Shown: positions 17,990 to 26,297, counted from the first letter of the stretch. The stretch is DNA of 64,000 nucleotides from Aminobacterium mobile DSM 12262 (GCF_000526395.1 NZ_JAFZ01000001.1:682001-746000); one strand, 5' to 3'. Translations and numbers: made by a program. The notes: generated from the letters alone by a model not told the origin.

Positions 17990-18994
17990 ATGAATATAGA
18001 AAAATCTCGTGTTTCTCGAGTGCTTGTTATAGGCCTTTCTTGTATTGGAGATATGCTCTTTGCAACGGCGGCTCTTAGAAATTTGCGCTGTTTATTGCCT
18101 GATGCTCATTTCACGCTTTGGGCTCCTCCACGTGTTATCGACATGTTCGTGGATGATCCTATGTGGGATAATGTTGATCTTTACGACCGTAAGAAAGTCT
18201 TTTCCGGGATATCTGGGCGTTTAAAGGCTATAAAGAAAATGAGAGAAGGTCAATTTGATCTCGTACTGGATTTACGAGAAACCTTAATGCCCATAGTTAG
18301 CGGGGCTCTCTACGCTCCTTTGCTAGCGGTGAAAGAAATTTTCTTCCCCAAGAGGATTCATGAAGTAGAAAAATGGCTTTATTTTTTATCGTCCATGGGA
18401 GTACCAATATGGAATCGTAATATGAGGCTTTATATATCCCCTCAGAATAAGTATGAAGTAGAAAAAAAGTTGAGCCCTCTTCGAAAAGGGAGACCTTTTT
18501 TTATATTGAACCCTGGAGCAGATTCTAGCAAACGTTGGCCTGTAGAATCTTATGGCGAACTTGCATGTCTCTTGGCGAAAAAATATGGTGCGCTGATCGG
18601 TGTCATTGGATATAGCGATTATGAACAAGAACTTGCTGCTAGAGTTCTTTCAAAACTAAAAGACGCAGGGCTTGATCTTTCAGGACGTCTTTCCCTTCCT
18701 ACTCTGGCTGCGTGGCTTGCAGCAGCAGATTTGGTTGTGTCGAATGATACTGGCCCTCTACACATGGCTGCTGCTCTCTCTACTCCAGTTGTCGGTATCT
18801 ATGGCCCGTCCCTGCCACAAATCAATGGGCCGTGGGGAACAGTACACCGCGCAGTCATCCCTCCGGTACCATGCGCACCGTGTCTACAAGGAAAAAATTG
18901 TACCCGGGGAGTGGGAAGTTGTCTCGCGGCTCTTAGTGTAGATAAAGTTTTTGAGGCCTGCAGAGGAGTACTGGAGGAATTCCATGGCTATTAA
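17990..18994 (+). CDS. GT9 heptosyltransferase-like protein (WaaF/RfaF family), copy 1
   Basis: ADP-heptose:LPS heptosyltransferase family, inner core assembly. The ~334-residue product starts with SRVLVIGLSCIGDMLFATAALRNLR (typical ...IGD....P/ATA.....), has FILNPGADSSKRWPVESYGELA near 175-195 and the donor-site motif VVSNDTGPLHMAAALSTPVVGIYGPS near 245-270. CAPC...C near the C-terminus is common in the family. ATG 17990 has AGAGGAA upstream; the in-frame ATG at 17945 lacks a ribosome site. The 168-base gap before it suggests a separate promoter, though I could not point to a convincing one. Confidence 0.88.
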   Translation: MNIEKSRVSRVLVIGLSCIGDMLFATAALRNLRCLLPDAHFTLWAPPRVIDMFVDDPMWDNVDLYDRKKVFSGISGRLKAIKKMREGQFDLVLDLRETLMPIVSGALYAPLLAVKEIFFPKRIHEVEKWLYFLSSMGVPIWNRNMRLYISPQNKYEVEKKLSPLRKGRPFFILNPGADSSKRWPVESYGELACLLAKKYGALIGVIGYSDYEQELAARVLSKLKDAGLDLSGRLSLPTLAAWLAAADLVVSNDTGPLHMAAALSTPVVGIYGPSLPQINGPWGTVHRAVIPPVPCAPCLQGKNCTRGVGSCLAALSVDKVFEACRGVLEEFHGY

Positions 18995-19949
18995 AGAGTT
19001 ACCACCTCTTCGTGGACGTGTCCTTGTAATAGCTTATAGTGCTTTTGGCGATATTGTGCAAAAAATGGCCGGTGTTAAAGCGCTTAAAAAATGTTATCCG
19101 GACCTCTCTGTTACATGGTTATCATGTTCTCCTTATAAACAACTTGTGGAAGTTCAACCTTTTGTAAACGATGTTCTCTCCTGGGATCGTTCTTTAGGGA
19201 ACCGAGGTTTTTTAAAACTTCTCAATAACATAAGGAAGAGGCATTTCGATGTAGTTCTTGACTTAAAGGGAACAGACCGTTCGTTACTCATGACACTGTT
19301 TTCTCGCGCTCCTGTGTGCATTGGCTGGCACGCTCGAATCCCTTTTTTTCATAATTATTTTACCTATGATCCATGGAGTTTCCTGAACATAGATGTTCAT
19401 AGAGAAAAGGGCCCGCATATCTTTATTCCCGATGAATTGAAAGAAACCATAAGAAAGCAATTCAAATTTGATAAAGCTCCCCTTATCGTTTGTGTTGTTG
19501 GAGCGAGCAAACCTGAAAAGTGCTGGCCGATCGGCCATTGGGTGCGTTTCTTGGATATGCTTGCTGGGTACGACGCGAATATCTGCATTATAGGGCATGG
19601 CACAACAGAAGAAAGATTATCTGAACAGTTATGTCATGAAACCCGAAACAACAAAGTCTGCAATGCAACAGGCCAGTTATCTTTCTTGGAAATGGGTGCT
19701 ATGATAGCGCGAGCGTCTCTTGTAATCGGTGGTGATACGGGGCCTTCTCATTTTGCTGAGGAGCTGGGGGTTCCCCTTATTGGTTTATTTGGCCCCACTG
19801 AGCCTCATGAGGCTGGCTATAAAAATATAGTAGCTTTATTAGCTGAATGTACGCATGTGGGGTGTCAAAACTGGAGATGCTCATTCCCATGTATGGAGAC
19901 CATTACTCCACAAAAAGTATTGAATGCAACGCTTTCTTTGCTGGCGTGA
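18984..19949 (+). CDS. GT9 heptosyltransferase-like protein, copy 2
   Basis: A second GT9 enzyme, about 321 residues, overlapping copy 1 by 11 bases. It begins GRVLVIAYSAFGDIVQKMAGVKALKK and carries IVCVVGASKPEKCWPIGHWVRFLDML near 160 and LVIGGDTGPSHFAEELGVPLIGLFGPTEP near 245-275. The C-terminal CxxxxC...CSFPCM cysteines match the family. GGAGGAATTCC precedes ATG 18984. Two tandem copies suggest two successive additions in the inner core, not necessarily both heptose. Confidence 0.87.
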   Translation: MAIKELPPLRGRVLVIAYSAFGDIVQKMAGVKALKKCYPDLSVTWLSCSPYKQLVEVQPFVNDVLSWDRSLGNRGFLKLLNNIRKRHFDVVLDLKGTDRSLLMTLFSRAPVCIGWHARIPFFHNYFTYDPWSFLNIDVHREKGPHIFIPDELKETIRKQFKFDKAPLIVCVVGASKPEKCWPIGHWVRFLDMLAGYDANICIIGHGTTEERLSEQLCHETRNNKVCNATGQLSFLEMGAMIARASLVIGGDTGPSHFAEELGVPLIGLFGPTEPHEAGYKNIVALLAECTHVGCQNWRCSFPCMETITPQKVLNATLSLLA

Positions 19950-20028
19950 TGGTCACAAGACAAGAGATAGTCTTTAACGCTGCCATTCAGGTGCTCTCAT
20001 ATCACGAATAAAGGGGCTTTATATAAAG

Positions 20029-21240
20029 ATGAAGCGTCAAATATTTTGGGCTGAATTTGGTTTTTTGTTTGCTATTTTCATGGCTCCTTGGGGGCCTGTT
20101 TTACGTTATTTAGGTTGGCTTTTTGCTTTCGTAGGATTGGGGATGGATTTACGAAAGGGTAAATCTTTCAGAGGCGTTCTTGACCCTTTTATATCGAGGG
20201 CTCTCTTGCTTTTCCTTTCTTGGGCTGTGGTTTCCACTTCGTTATTCAAACATGATCTTTATTCATGGGGGAAAGGGATCTCTTTAGCATTAGAGTTTTC
20301 TTTTGCCATATGGCTTGCCGCTTATGTTTTTCAAGAGCAAGGTGCTTTGAGGCGATGGAAACATGTATGGACGTTAGGTATAGCCTTATCTCTTGTCCAC
20401 CTCATTGGGGGAGAGTTGCTTCTTCTCACGCGAGAGCTTTTTTCTAATATCAATACGATTGGTATTTATGCATGTATTATTGTACCCTTTGTTTTAGCTC
20501 TTTTCTTCGAGAGCGAGAATAGACTTCTCGCTTGGGGGTATGCCCTGCTCTTTTGGGGGAGTATTCTTGCTCTTATTGTCAGTTTTAGCTCAGCAGCATG
20601 GATAGCGGGGGGCATTGCCCTTCTTCTGCAACTTTGGGTAAGTCGAATATCTTCGAAAGAGATCAAAATTCTTGTTTTATCCTTTCTTGCCTGTAGTGTC
20701 GTAACGTTTTTAGTCTTAACAATATGGCTTCCAGAAAAAGGAGTGGCCTTTGCTTCCTATTTTCAGCGAGAAGTACAACAAATCCTTTCTATAAATGACA
20801 TAGATAACTTTTCTACTCATCGAATTTATATTTGGAAAGGTGCATGGAATCTAATAAAAGAAAAACCTCTTATAGGGTGGGGATGGGGTGATTTCTCTCA
20901 GGCCTTTGCTCAGGTAAATGCTTCCTGGTGGAATCCTGAAATAACAAAACTGAGCGTATATCGGGATGACGCACATAGCATGTATCTTAACATTGCTATT
21001 TTTGGAGGTATTCCTACATTGCTTCTCGTTATTGCCATACACCTCCGGGGAGCCTGGCTTGCTTTTCAGAAAGGGAATTGCAACGAGAAAGGTAAATACA
21101 TTTATTATGCTATTTTTGCCTCTATAACAAGTCAACTTATTTACAGTTTGGCTGGCGACATGTTTTCATTCCGTTTTAAAGGTGCTATACTATATTGGAC
21201 TTTAATAGGCATAGTTAGCATGAAGGATTATGTGAAATGA
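20029..21240 (+). CDS. O-antigen ligase-like polytopic membrane protein (WaaL family)
   Basis: A 403-residue integral membrane protein with about ten to twelve hydrophobic helices. The family-defining periplasmic loop sits near residues 245-330: THRIYIWKGAWNLIKEKPLIGWGWGDF followed by DDAHSMYLNIAIFGGIP, the usual W..G......P..G.G ... H....L....G pattern of Wzy_C/WaaL proteins. WaaL joins polymer to lipid A-core on the outer leaflet of the inner membrane. AAAGGGG precedes ATG 20029. Distinguishing ligase from Wzy polymerase by sequence alone is unreliable; position after core transferases favours ligase. Confidence 0.8.
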   Translation: MKRQIFWAEFGFLFAIFMAPWGPVLRYLGWLFAFVGLGMDLRKGKSFRGVLDPFISRALLLFLSWAVVSTSLFKHDLYSWGKGISLALEFSFAIWLAAYVFQEQGALRRWKHVWTLGIALSLVHLIGGELLLLTRELFSNINTIGIYACIIVPFVLALFFESENRLLAWGYALLFWGSILALIVSFSSAAWIAGGIALLLQLWVSRISSKEIKILVLSFLACSVVTFLVLTIWLPEKGVAFASYFQREVQQILSINDIDNFSTHRIYIWKGAWNLIKEKPLIGWGWGDFSQAFAQVNASWWNPEITKLSVYRDDAHSMYLNIAIFGGIPTLLLVIAIHLRGAWLAFQKGNCNEKGKYIYYAIFASITSQLIYSLAGDMFSFRFKGAILYWTLIGIVSMKDYVK

Positions 21241-21305
21241 TACAGAAGTCCTATTTTCATAAAGTAACTTTCACGGTAGTATAACCAGCGAAATTGCTGA
21301 GTTCT

Positions 21306-21333
21306 TTGATAATTTAACTTGGTTCATTATATT
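21306..21333 (+). promoter_or_regulatory. Promoter for the SLH-porin gene
   Basis: TTGATA (21306-21311) and TATATT (21328-21333) are separated by 16 bases, a good sigma-70-type arrangement. Transcription would start near 21340. The gene starts at 21542, so the mRNA would carry a leader of about 200 bases. No other well-placed pair was seen in this 301-base gap. Confidence 0.55.
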
Positions 21334-21339
21334 GCTTCA

Positions 21340-21541
21340 TTCATCCGTAAGTATCTCTGAAGGCAGGAAAGGAGGTGCCGACAACCCCCGGCCATAAAGA
21401 GGGAGCGGATGTTGAGGGCGGAGAAAACACAGTTCTGTTGCGAAGACAAAAGAAGGAAACGAGGATACTTCTCTAAGGTCTTCAAAAAGAATGTGTGATC
21501 CCGCAAATACAAAAAAAGACAACCAAGGGGGTTGCACAAAT
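21340..21541 (+). promoter_or_regulatory. Long 5' leader of the SLH-porin mRNA
   Basis: This stretch holds no recognisable gene. It contains a strong AAAGGAGGTG block at about 21368-21377 that is too close to the following GTG to serve it well, then purine-rich sequence, and GGGGG about 10 bases before the real ATG at 21542. Long structured leaders are common for very abundant surface proteins, where they stabilise the mRNA. I do not recognise a known riboswitch consensus. Confidence 0.4.
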
Positions 21542-22990
21542 ATGAAAAAGATTCTTGCACTTGTTGCAGTAGCAGTTCTGGTTGCGTTTGCCGCACCAGC
21601 ATTTGCTGCCAATCCGTTTATGGATGTACCTATGAACCATTGGGCCTATGATGCAGTAGGCCAGCTTGCTTCTCGTGGTGTAGTTTCCGGCTATCCTGAT
21701 GGCTCCTACAAAGGGAACCAGCCCATGACCCGTTATGAAATGGCTTCTCTCGTTGCCCGCGCACTGGCTGTTGTTGACATGAACAAAGCCAGCAAGCAGG
21801 ATGTTGAGATGCTGAAGAAACTCGTTGTTGAGTTCAAAGACGAGCTTGACGCTCTTGGCGTGAAGGTTGACAAACTTGACAGCAGAGTAGCCGTTCTTGA
21901 AGAGAACCTTGGCGGCTGGAAATTCTGGGGCGAGTTCCGTTTCGATGCTAAGTTCGCCGATGAAGAAGCAGGCAAAGGTGGACTTTATACCACTGGTAGC
22001 GACACCGATTTTGACCTGAACCGTTACCGTATCTGGATGCGCAAGAAGGTTGACGATAAAGTGACCTTCACAGCTCGTCTGGGCAATAGTGATGGTAATG
22101 TAGCTTGGCAGCGTTACTACATTGATGTAGCTATGCCTTGGGACATTTCTATGACAGCCGGTCAGTATATATTTGACTGGGAAGATGACGATGCTCTGTA
22201 TACCGATAACGATGCTCGCTTTACAGACAGAGGTCAGAAAGGTTTCTACTTTGATAAGGCTTTCAGCATGGGCAACTTTGCGGCATATGTAAGCAGAGTA
22301 GATGACAAAGAAGATGCAAAAGACTTTTATGAGTTTGGTGCTCGTGCGAAGTTTAACTTTAACGAGAAGTTCTGGATGTCTGGTAACTACATTAAAAAAG
22401 ATATCGACCTTAACGAAGATGAGTCTGTTTGGTGGGCAGCTCTTGGCGTAAACTTCAATGAGAATTGGGCTGTCAGAGGGGCTTACTATCAGATGGATCT
22501 TGGCACTGCCGCTCTTTCTTATACTATTAAAAACAAGGCTGGTGAAAAAGTAGACTTCAATTCTACGAAGGATGATCCAGCAGCGTGGCAGGTTATCCTT
22601 GATGTCAAACAGGAAGCTCTTGGCTTTACCTCTGTTTGGGCTGAGTACATGGACATTGATGAGAACTTCCGTGCTTGGACCGATGGTCCTTGGGATAATT
22701 ACGGAGCGAAGGTCACTGGAGAATATCTTGGGCTTTACGACAATGTTCTGTTCGTGAAGTTGAACCAGAAGTGGAGCGACAAGTGGAGCACTTTCCAGCG
22801 CTATTTGAGCGGAAGCGCTCGTTATGACGGTATTAACGTTGACGACACCACTAACTGGACTGTTGGTGTGAAGTACTACTACACCCCAGCTCTTTCTTTC
22901 GAGTTGCTCTATGATAAGATTGAGAACAGCCAGACAGAAAAGGGTGCTGACGATAACGTAATCAGACTTCGTACCCACGTGGTATTCTAA
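21542..22990 (+). CDS. SLH-domain outer-membrane porin (S-layer/OmpM-like)
   Basis: A 482-residue outer-membrane protein. Residues 1-23 are a signal peptide ending AFA. Residues ~25-70 are a single SLH domain (FMDVPMNHWAYDAVGQL, GVVSGYPDGSY, MTRYEMASLVARAL), which anchors to the cell-wall polymer. Residues ~80-125 are a heptad-rich coiled-coil spacer (DKLDSRVAVLEENL). The remainder alternates aromatic and polar residues as in beta-barrels and ends in Phe (THVVF), the usual C-terminal signature of outer-membrane proteins. Such proteins tether the outer membrane to peptidoglycan in Negativicutes, Thermus and Synergistota. ATG 21542 follows GGGGG; codon choice is notably more GC-ending than neighbours, consistent with high expression. 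Confidence 0.92.
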   Translation: MKKILALVAVAVLVAFAAPAFAANPFMDVPMNHWAYDAVGQLASRGVVSGYPDGSYKGNQPMTRYEMASLVARALAVVDMNKASKQDVEMLKKLVVEFKDELDALGVKVDKLDSRVAVLEENLGGWKFWGEFRFDAKFADEEAGKGGLYTTGSDTDFDLNRYRIWMRKKVDDKVTFTARLGNSDGNVAWQRYYIDVAMPWDISMTAGQYIFDWEDDDALYTDNDARFTDRGQKGFYFDKAFSMGNFAAYVSRVDDKEDAKDFYEFGARAKFNFNEKFWMSGNYIKKDIDLNEDESVWWAALGVNFNENWAVRGAYYQMDLGTAALSYTIKNKAGEKVDFNSTKDDPAAWQVILDVKQEALGFTSVWAEYMDIDENFRAWTDGPWDNYGAKVTGEYLGLYDNVLFVKLNQKWSDKWSTFQRYLSGSARYDGINVDDTTNWTVGVKYYYTPALSFELLYDKIENSQTEKGADDNVIRLRTHVVF

Positions 22991-23017
22991 GCTGGTTGAG
23001 TTGTTAATTAAGTAGCT

Positions 23018-23050
23018 AAAAGGGGAACCCAAATTGGGTTCCCCTTTTTT
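23018..23050 (+). terminator. Rho-independent terminator after the SLH-porin gene
   Basis: A perfect 13-base-pair stem, AAAAGGGGAACCC (23018-23030) with GGGTTCCCCTTTT (23036-23048), a five-base loop and a run of six T at 23045-23050. It isolates the porin as a single-gene transcript. Confidence 0.93.
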
Positions 23051-23067
23051 CATAGGCTATTGCAGTG

Positions 23068-23073
23068 TATAAT
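23068..23073 (+). promoter_or_regulatory. Possible -10 element for the 23111 gene
   Basis: A perfect TATAAT lies 38 bases before the GTG start, after the upstream terminator. The -35 region at 17 bases upstream is only a T-run (23045-23050), which belongs to the terminator, so the match is weak. Confidence 0.35.
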
Positions 23074-23110
23074 ACTCCCAGTTTGTGTTGAACTTGAGGA
23101 GGGACAGTGC

Positions 23111-23857
23111 GTGAAGCTGAGACGATTCCTTATAGGAGCTTGTACCGTGTTATTCCTGCTGGGATCTGCTTTCCCCGGCTTGGCAGACGAGAAAATATTG
23201 AGTCGTTGGTCGAAGACCAATCATTACGAAAACGACATAGGCAGTGAACTGTGGGTGACGGCGTCTTATTATGCCTCTGAATATGTAGAGGCCTTAGTGC
23301 AGAGCGAGGCGCAAAAGAATTTGTGGACAGCTGACGAGTCTGAGCAGTATAAGTATGAACTTTTGAAGACACTGAATTTGAGCGAGTACATTCCTATTTT
23401 TATCGCTTTCGATAATCGTGGCCCATCTTTGCACATGGCGCCTTTTAATGATCAACTTACTTTGTGGGTAGGAAAGAAAAAACTACAGCCTGTTGATTAC
23501 GACAAGCGTTTTAACTTTAAGTTGCAGGGTAAGCGTGAAGGGTTTGTGTACTTCCCTCGGTATGATGAAAAAGGGAAGCCTATTCTTGAGGGAGTAAAGT
23601 CTGTACGCCTTACGATAAATGGAGGCATTAGTCCGGTAACTATGGGTAAGTCTATTGAATATATCTGGGATGTAGCTGATGACCACCCAGAAAAGCTCTA
23701 CGCAGGTAAAGCTGCCGCTCGTCTTGAACTAGATCGTTTGATCAAACGCCTCGATAAACTCAACGAGGAGAAGAAGAATCTTGAGGGCGAACTTGATAAG
23801 GTTAATGCAGAACTGCAAGAGATTCAGAAACGTGTAGACGAGTTGCAGCGTCAATAA
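23111..23857 (+). CDS. Secreted protein of unknown function with C-terminal coiled coil; paralogue of the 33740 gene
   Basis: About 248 residues. A signal peptide covers ~1-24 (LLGSAFPGLA before DEK). Residues ~45-160 form a globular domain with YVEALVQSEAQKNLW, NLSEYIPIFIAFDNRGPSLHMAPF and GKREGFVYFPRYDE. The same order of features appears in the protein encoded at 33740-34912, so the two are paralogues. Residues ~203-248 are strongly heptad-patterned (LIKRLDKLNEEKKNLEGELD). GTG 23111 is chosen because GAGGAGGGA sits just upstream and the reading starts a clean signal peptide. No known family recognised; a periplasmic or outer-membrane-associated role is inference. Confidence 0.82.
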   Translation: MKLRRFLIGACTVLFLLGSAFPGLADEKILSRWSKTNHYENDIGSELWVTASYYASEYVEALVQSEAQKNLWTADESEQYKYELLKTLNLSEYIPIFIAFDNRGPSLHMAPFNDQLTLWVGKKKLQPVDYDKRFNFKLQGKREGFVYFPRYDEKGKPILEGVKSVRLTINGGISPVTMGKSIEYIWDVADDHPEKLYAGKAAARLELDRLIKRLDKLNEEKKNLEGELDKVNAELQEIQKRVDELQRQ

Positions 23858-23870
23858 TGATGAAGAAGAT

Positions 23871-23904
23871 AAGAGGACGGCATGTTTTGTGCCGTCCTCT
23901 TTTG
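23871..23904 (+). terminator. Rho-independent terminator before pfkA
   Basis: Stem AAGAGGACGGCA (23871-23882) pairs perfectly with TGCCGTCCTCTT (23890-23901), loop of seven bases, then a short T-rich tail. It separates the secreted protein gene from pfkA, whose ribosome site AAAGGAGGG begins just after. Confidence 0.85.
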
Positions 23905-23924
23905 TTAAAGGAGGGCGGTACTAC

Positions 23925-24884
23925 GTGAAACGGGTTGCTGTTTTAACGAGCGGAGGAGATGCCCCTGGTATGAATGCCGCTATTCGAGCTGTTGTGCGTA
24001 CCTCCATCTATCGTCGTCTTGAGGCTGTAGGTGTGATGAAAGGCTTTGAAGGGCTTATTGATGGAGAATTTGTGCCACTAACCCGGTCATCGGTAGGTGG
24101 TATTATCCATAGAGGCGGAACTATTTTGAAAACAGCCCGAAGCGAGCGTTTTAAAACAGAGGAAGGCGTCAATCGCGCTTTTTTTCAACTTAAAAATGCT
24201 GGAATTGATGGGCTTGCCATCATTGGAGGGGATGGTTCTTTTCGTGGAGCTCAAAAGTTGTACGAGAAGGGATTCCCTGTGATTGGCATTCCAGGAACTA
24301 TTGATAATGATGTAGCTGGTACAGATGAAACTATCGGCTTTGATACAGCAGTTAACACTGCTCTTGAAGCGGTAAAGAAACTTCGTGATACGGCGAGTAG
24401 CCACGATCGGCTTTTTATAGTGGAAGTCATGGGAAGAGAAGCAGGTTTTATCGCCCTCGAAGTGGCAGTGGCTAGCGGGGCTGAATATCTAGTGGTTCCA
24501 GAACTTCCCTTTAGTTTAGGTAAATTATGTGATAAGCTTCACGATACAAGAGCGAGGGGCAAAACCCACTCACTCATTATTGTAGCTGAAGGTGCCATGT
24601 CTGCATCGGCCCTTCGGGCTCAACTACAGGATACGGCGGGGTATGATGCTCGTGTAACGGTTTTGGGATATATTCAGAGAGGCGGCAGCCCCACTTCTTT
24701 CGATGCTGTTTTAGCATCTCGGATGGGAGCGTTCGCTGTAGAATCTCTTATAGAAGGGAAACATGGTGTTATGGTAGGAACCATGGCACATCAAATGGCC
24801 CTCACTCCTTTGGCAGAGTCATGGCAGACAAAGAAAAGACTCAGTCCAGAAAAACTGGAACTTGTAGAGAAGTTGAGCATATGA
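23925..24884 (+). CDS. pfkA: ATP-dependent 6-phosphofructokinase PfkA
   Basis: Glycolytic enzyme phosphorylating fructose 6-phosphate. The 319-residue product has exactly the bacterial PfkA length. Motifs: VLTSGGDAPGMNAAIR near the N-terminus (ATP site), IGGDGSFRGAQ near 100, GIPGTIDNDVAGTDETIGFDTA near 122-143 with the catalytic Asp, VEVMGREAGFIAL near 165, and YIQRGGSP near 245. The glycine in GGDGS, which favours ATP over pyrophosphate, is present. GTG 23925 is chosen because it follows GGAGGGCGG and gives the family length; a longer frame would begin inside the terminator. Confidence 0.96.
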   Translation: MKRVAVLTSGGDAPGMNAAIRAVVRTSIYRRLEAVGVMKGFEGLIDGEFVPLTRSSVGGIIHRGGTILKTARSERFKTEEGVNRAFFQLKNAGIDGLAIIGGDGSFRGAQKLYEKGFPVIGIPGTIDNDVAGTDETIGFDTAVNTALEAVKKLRDTASSHDRLFIVEVMGREAGFIALEVAVASGAEYLVVPELPFSLGKLCDKLHDTRARGKTHSLIIVAEGAMSASALRAQLQDTAGYDARVTVLGYIQRGGSPTSFDAVLASRMGAFAVESLIEGKHGVMVGTMAHQMALTPLAESWQTKKRLSPEKLELVEKLSI

Positions 24885-25762
24885 TGACTTTTTTTCAGGA
24901 TATTTGTGCTTTAGTGAGCACGAATAGAGGGGGACGCGGAGCTTCTTTGCTTTGTACCCCTTCTTTGTGGCAGCATGCTATGAAGATGCTGGAACGAACT
25001 TCTTCTGTTGCTGTTATAACTGGTTTTTATGTGCCGGAGGCTGGAGCCCCTGAAACGGATGGGCCAGGAGGGGCTGTTGTGTTGGGGCGCGCTCTGTCCC
25101 GTGCGGGGCGGCGTGTTTCCTTGGTTACTGATCCTTTATGTATGCCAGTGCTTTGTGAAGCCTCTGCACGTCTGCAAGGGGCGCCTGTCAAAGGGGCGTC
25201 CACTGGAGAAGAGCTTCTATCTCTCGCTCCTTTTGATCTTCTCATTTATATAGAGCGATTGGGAAAGAATTCTAGTGGCGGTTATTGTAATATGCGCATG
25301 GAAGATGTTTCGCCATGGACGGCCCCCCTTGATGATGCTATTGCCCTTGCCCATAAGAAATCAATTCCGGTTTTGGCAGTAGGCGATGGTGGGAACGAAG
25401 CAGGTATGGGATATTTCTTCCCTTCTTTATGTCATATACTTCCAGATTTTAAAAATGCTCTTTCTATAACAGAAGCGGATATGGCTCTCCCTGTAGATGT
25501 ATCGAATTGGGGAGGATACGGATTAGCAACGTTGCTTTCTTTTATGGAGGGGCGATGGCTTGGGCACTCGCCTGAAGAGGAAGAGTGTATCGCACACGCT
25601 CTTTTCAAAGCGGGAGCTGTAGATGGCGTGACGAAGAAAAGAGGACTTTCTGTGGACGGGTTCCCTCTTTCCATGCATCAACATGTGGTTCAAGACTTAT
25701 TCCTTTTATGGAAAAAGGCTTTTAATTCGACAGAAAAAAAGGCTTCAGGCGTTTTTCTATAA
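24881..25762 (+). CDS. DUF4392 protein, D-glutamate cyclase-like
   Basis: A 293-residue cytoplasmic protein. VAVITGFYVPEAGAPETDGPGGAVVLGRAL near 45-75, VSLVTD, IYIERLGK and AVGDGGNEAGMG near 180 are the hallmarks of the DUF4392 family. That family contains the mammalian mitochondrial D-glutamate cyclase, which interconverts D-glutamate and 5-oxo-D-proline. ATG makes an ATGA overlap with pfkA. Its end overlaps the convergent ECF gene by 41 bases. A role in D-amino-acid or pyroglutamate metabolism fits an amino-acid fermenter, but the physiological substrate here is inferred. Confidence 0.8.
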   Translation: MMTFFQDICALVSTNRGGRGASLLCTPSLWQHAMKMLERTSSVAVITGFYVPEAGAPETDGPGGAVVLGRALSRAGRRVSLVTDPLCMPVLCEASARLQGAPVKGASTGEELLSLAPFDLLIYIERLGKNSSGGYCNMRMEDVSPWTAPLDDAIALAHKKSIPVLAVGDGGNEAGMGYFFPSLCHILPDFKNALSITEADMALPVDVSNWGGYGLATLLSFMEGRWLGHSPEEEECIAHALFKAGAVDGVTKKRGLSVDGFPLSMHQHVVQDLFLLWKKAFNSTEKKASGVFL

Positions 25763-26213
25763 TAGGAGTCAATATGGAAGCTGCGGTAGCACCTATTCCG
25801 GTTTGTGCCAGGTCTGTCCCAAATTCTATAGGAGCGGCTTGGATGCCATAGAGTATGGTAGCCATGCTTGTGTATCCAATAACCATAATAATGGCTCCTC
25901 CTATAACAGCAAGGAGACGATTTTTCTTTCGGAGCTTACCGGTTGCATATCCTTCTAATCCTTTGATGATAAGAGTAAATGGAGCCCAGAGGGGGTAGCC
26001 TAAAATAAGATCAGCTAGAGAAGCCCCTATCCCCCCGCAAAGAGCTCCATATCGTGGGCCAAACAGGAGCGCAATGGTATAAATAGCTCCTTCTCCCATG
26101 TTAAAATAGATCCGAAATCCAGGCATTGGAATACTTAGTAACGTTGCAATAGTGACACACGCAGCCATAATGGCTCCGAAAGAGATACTGGAAGCCAGAG
26201 AGCTTTTATTCAT
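25722..26213 (-). CDS. ECF transporter S component (substrate-binding membrane protein)
   Basis: A 163-residue membrane protein with about five or six helices. ISFGAIMAACVTIATLLSIPMPGFRIYFNMGEGAIYTIALLFGPRYGALCGGIGASLADLILGYPLWAPFTLIIKGLEGYATGKL is the pattern of small ECF S components: an alanine-rich first helix, an N-x-GE/D loop and a G-x-x-GG segment. It binds a vitamin or precursor and uses a shared EcfAA'T module, absent from this window. It runs convergent to and overlaps the 3' end of the DUF4392 gene. The ATG at 26213 has GGAG about 11 bases upstream. Substrate not assignable from sequence; no known riboswitch was seen in its leader. Confidence 0.82.
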   Translation of the reverse strand: MNKSSLASSISFGAIMAACVTIATLLSIPMPGFRIYFNMGEGAIYTIALLFGPRYGALCGGIGASLADLILGYPLWAPFTLIIKGLEGYATGKLRKKNRLLAVIGGAIIMVIGYTSMATILYGIQAAPIEFGTDLAQTGIGATAASILTPIIEKRLKPFFLSN

Positions 26214-26269
26214 AACGAAATCAACTCCGTCCCATCTGGAATCTTTGATTATATTTTATATGAGGCATG

Positions 26270-26297
26270 TTGCTGGTTGTAGAACCAGTTGTATAAT
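26270..26297 (+). promoter_or_regulatory. Promoter for the 26371 gene
   Basis: TTGCTG (26270-26275) and a perfect TATAAT (26292-26297) with a 16-base spacer. The spacer includes a small inverted repeat (CTGGTT...AACCAG). It drives transcription away from the divergent ECF gene. Confidence 0.5.

Noticed and set aside
21482-23053. 523-codon open frame on the minus strand, opposite the SLH porin
   Set aside because: It lies exactly antisense to a clear coding gene whose biased codon use leaves the opposite frame open. It has no ribosome site and its translation is Ile/Val-rich without recognisable domains.
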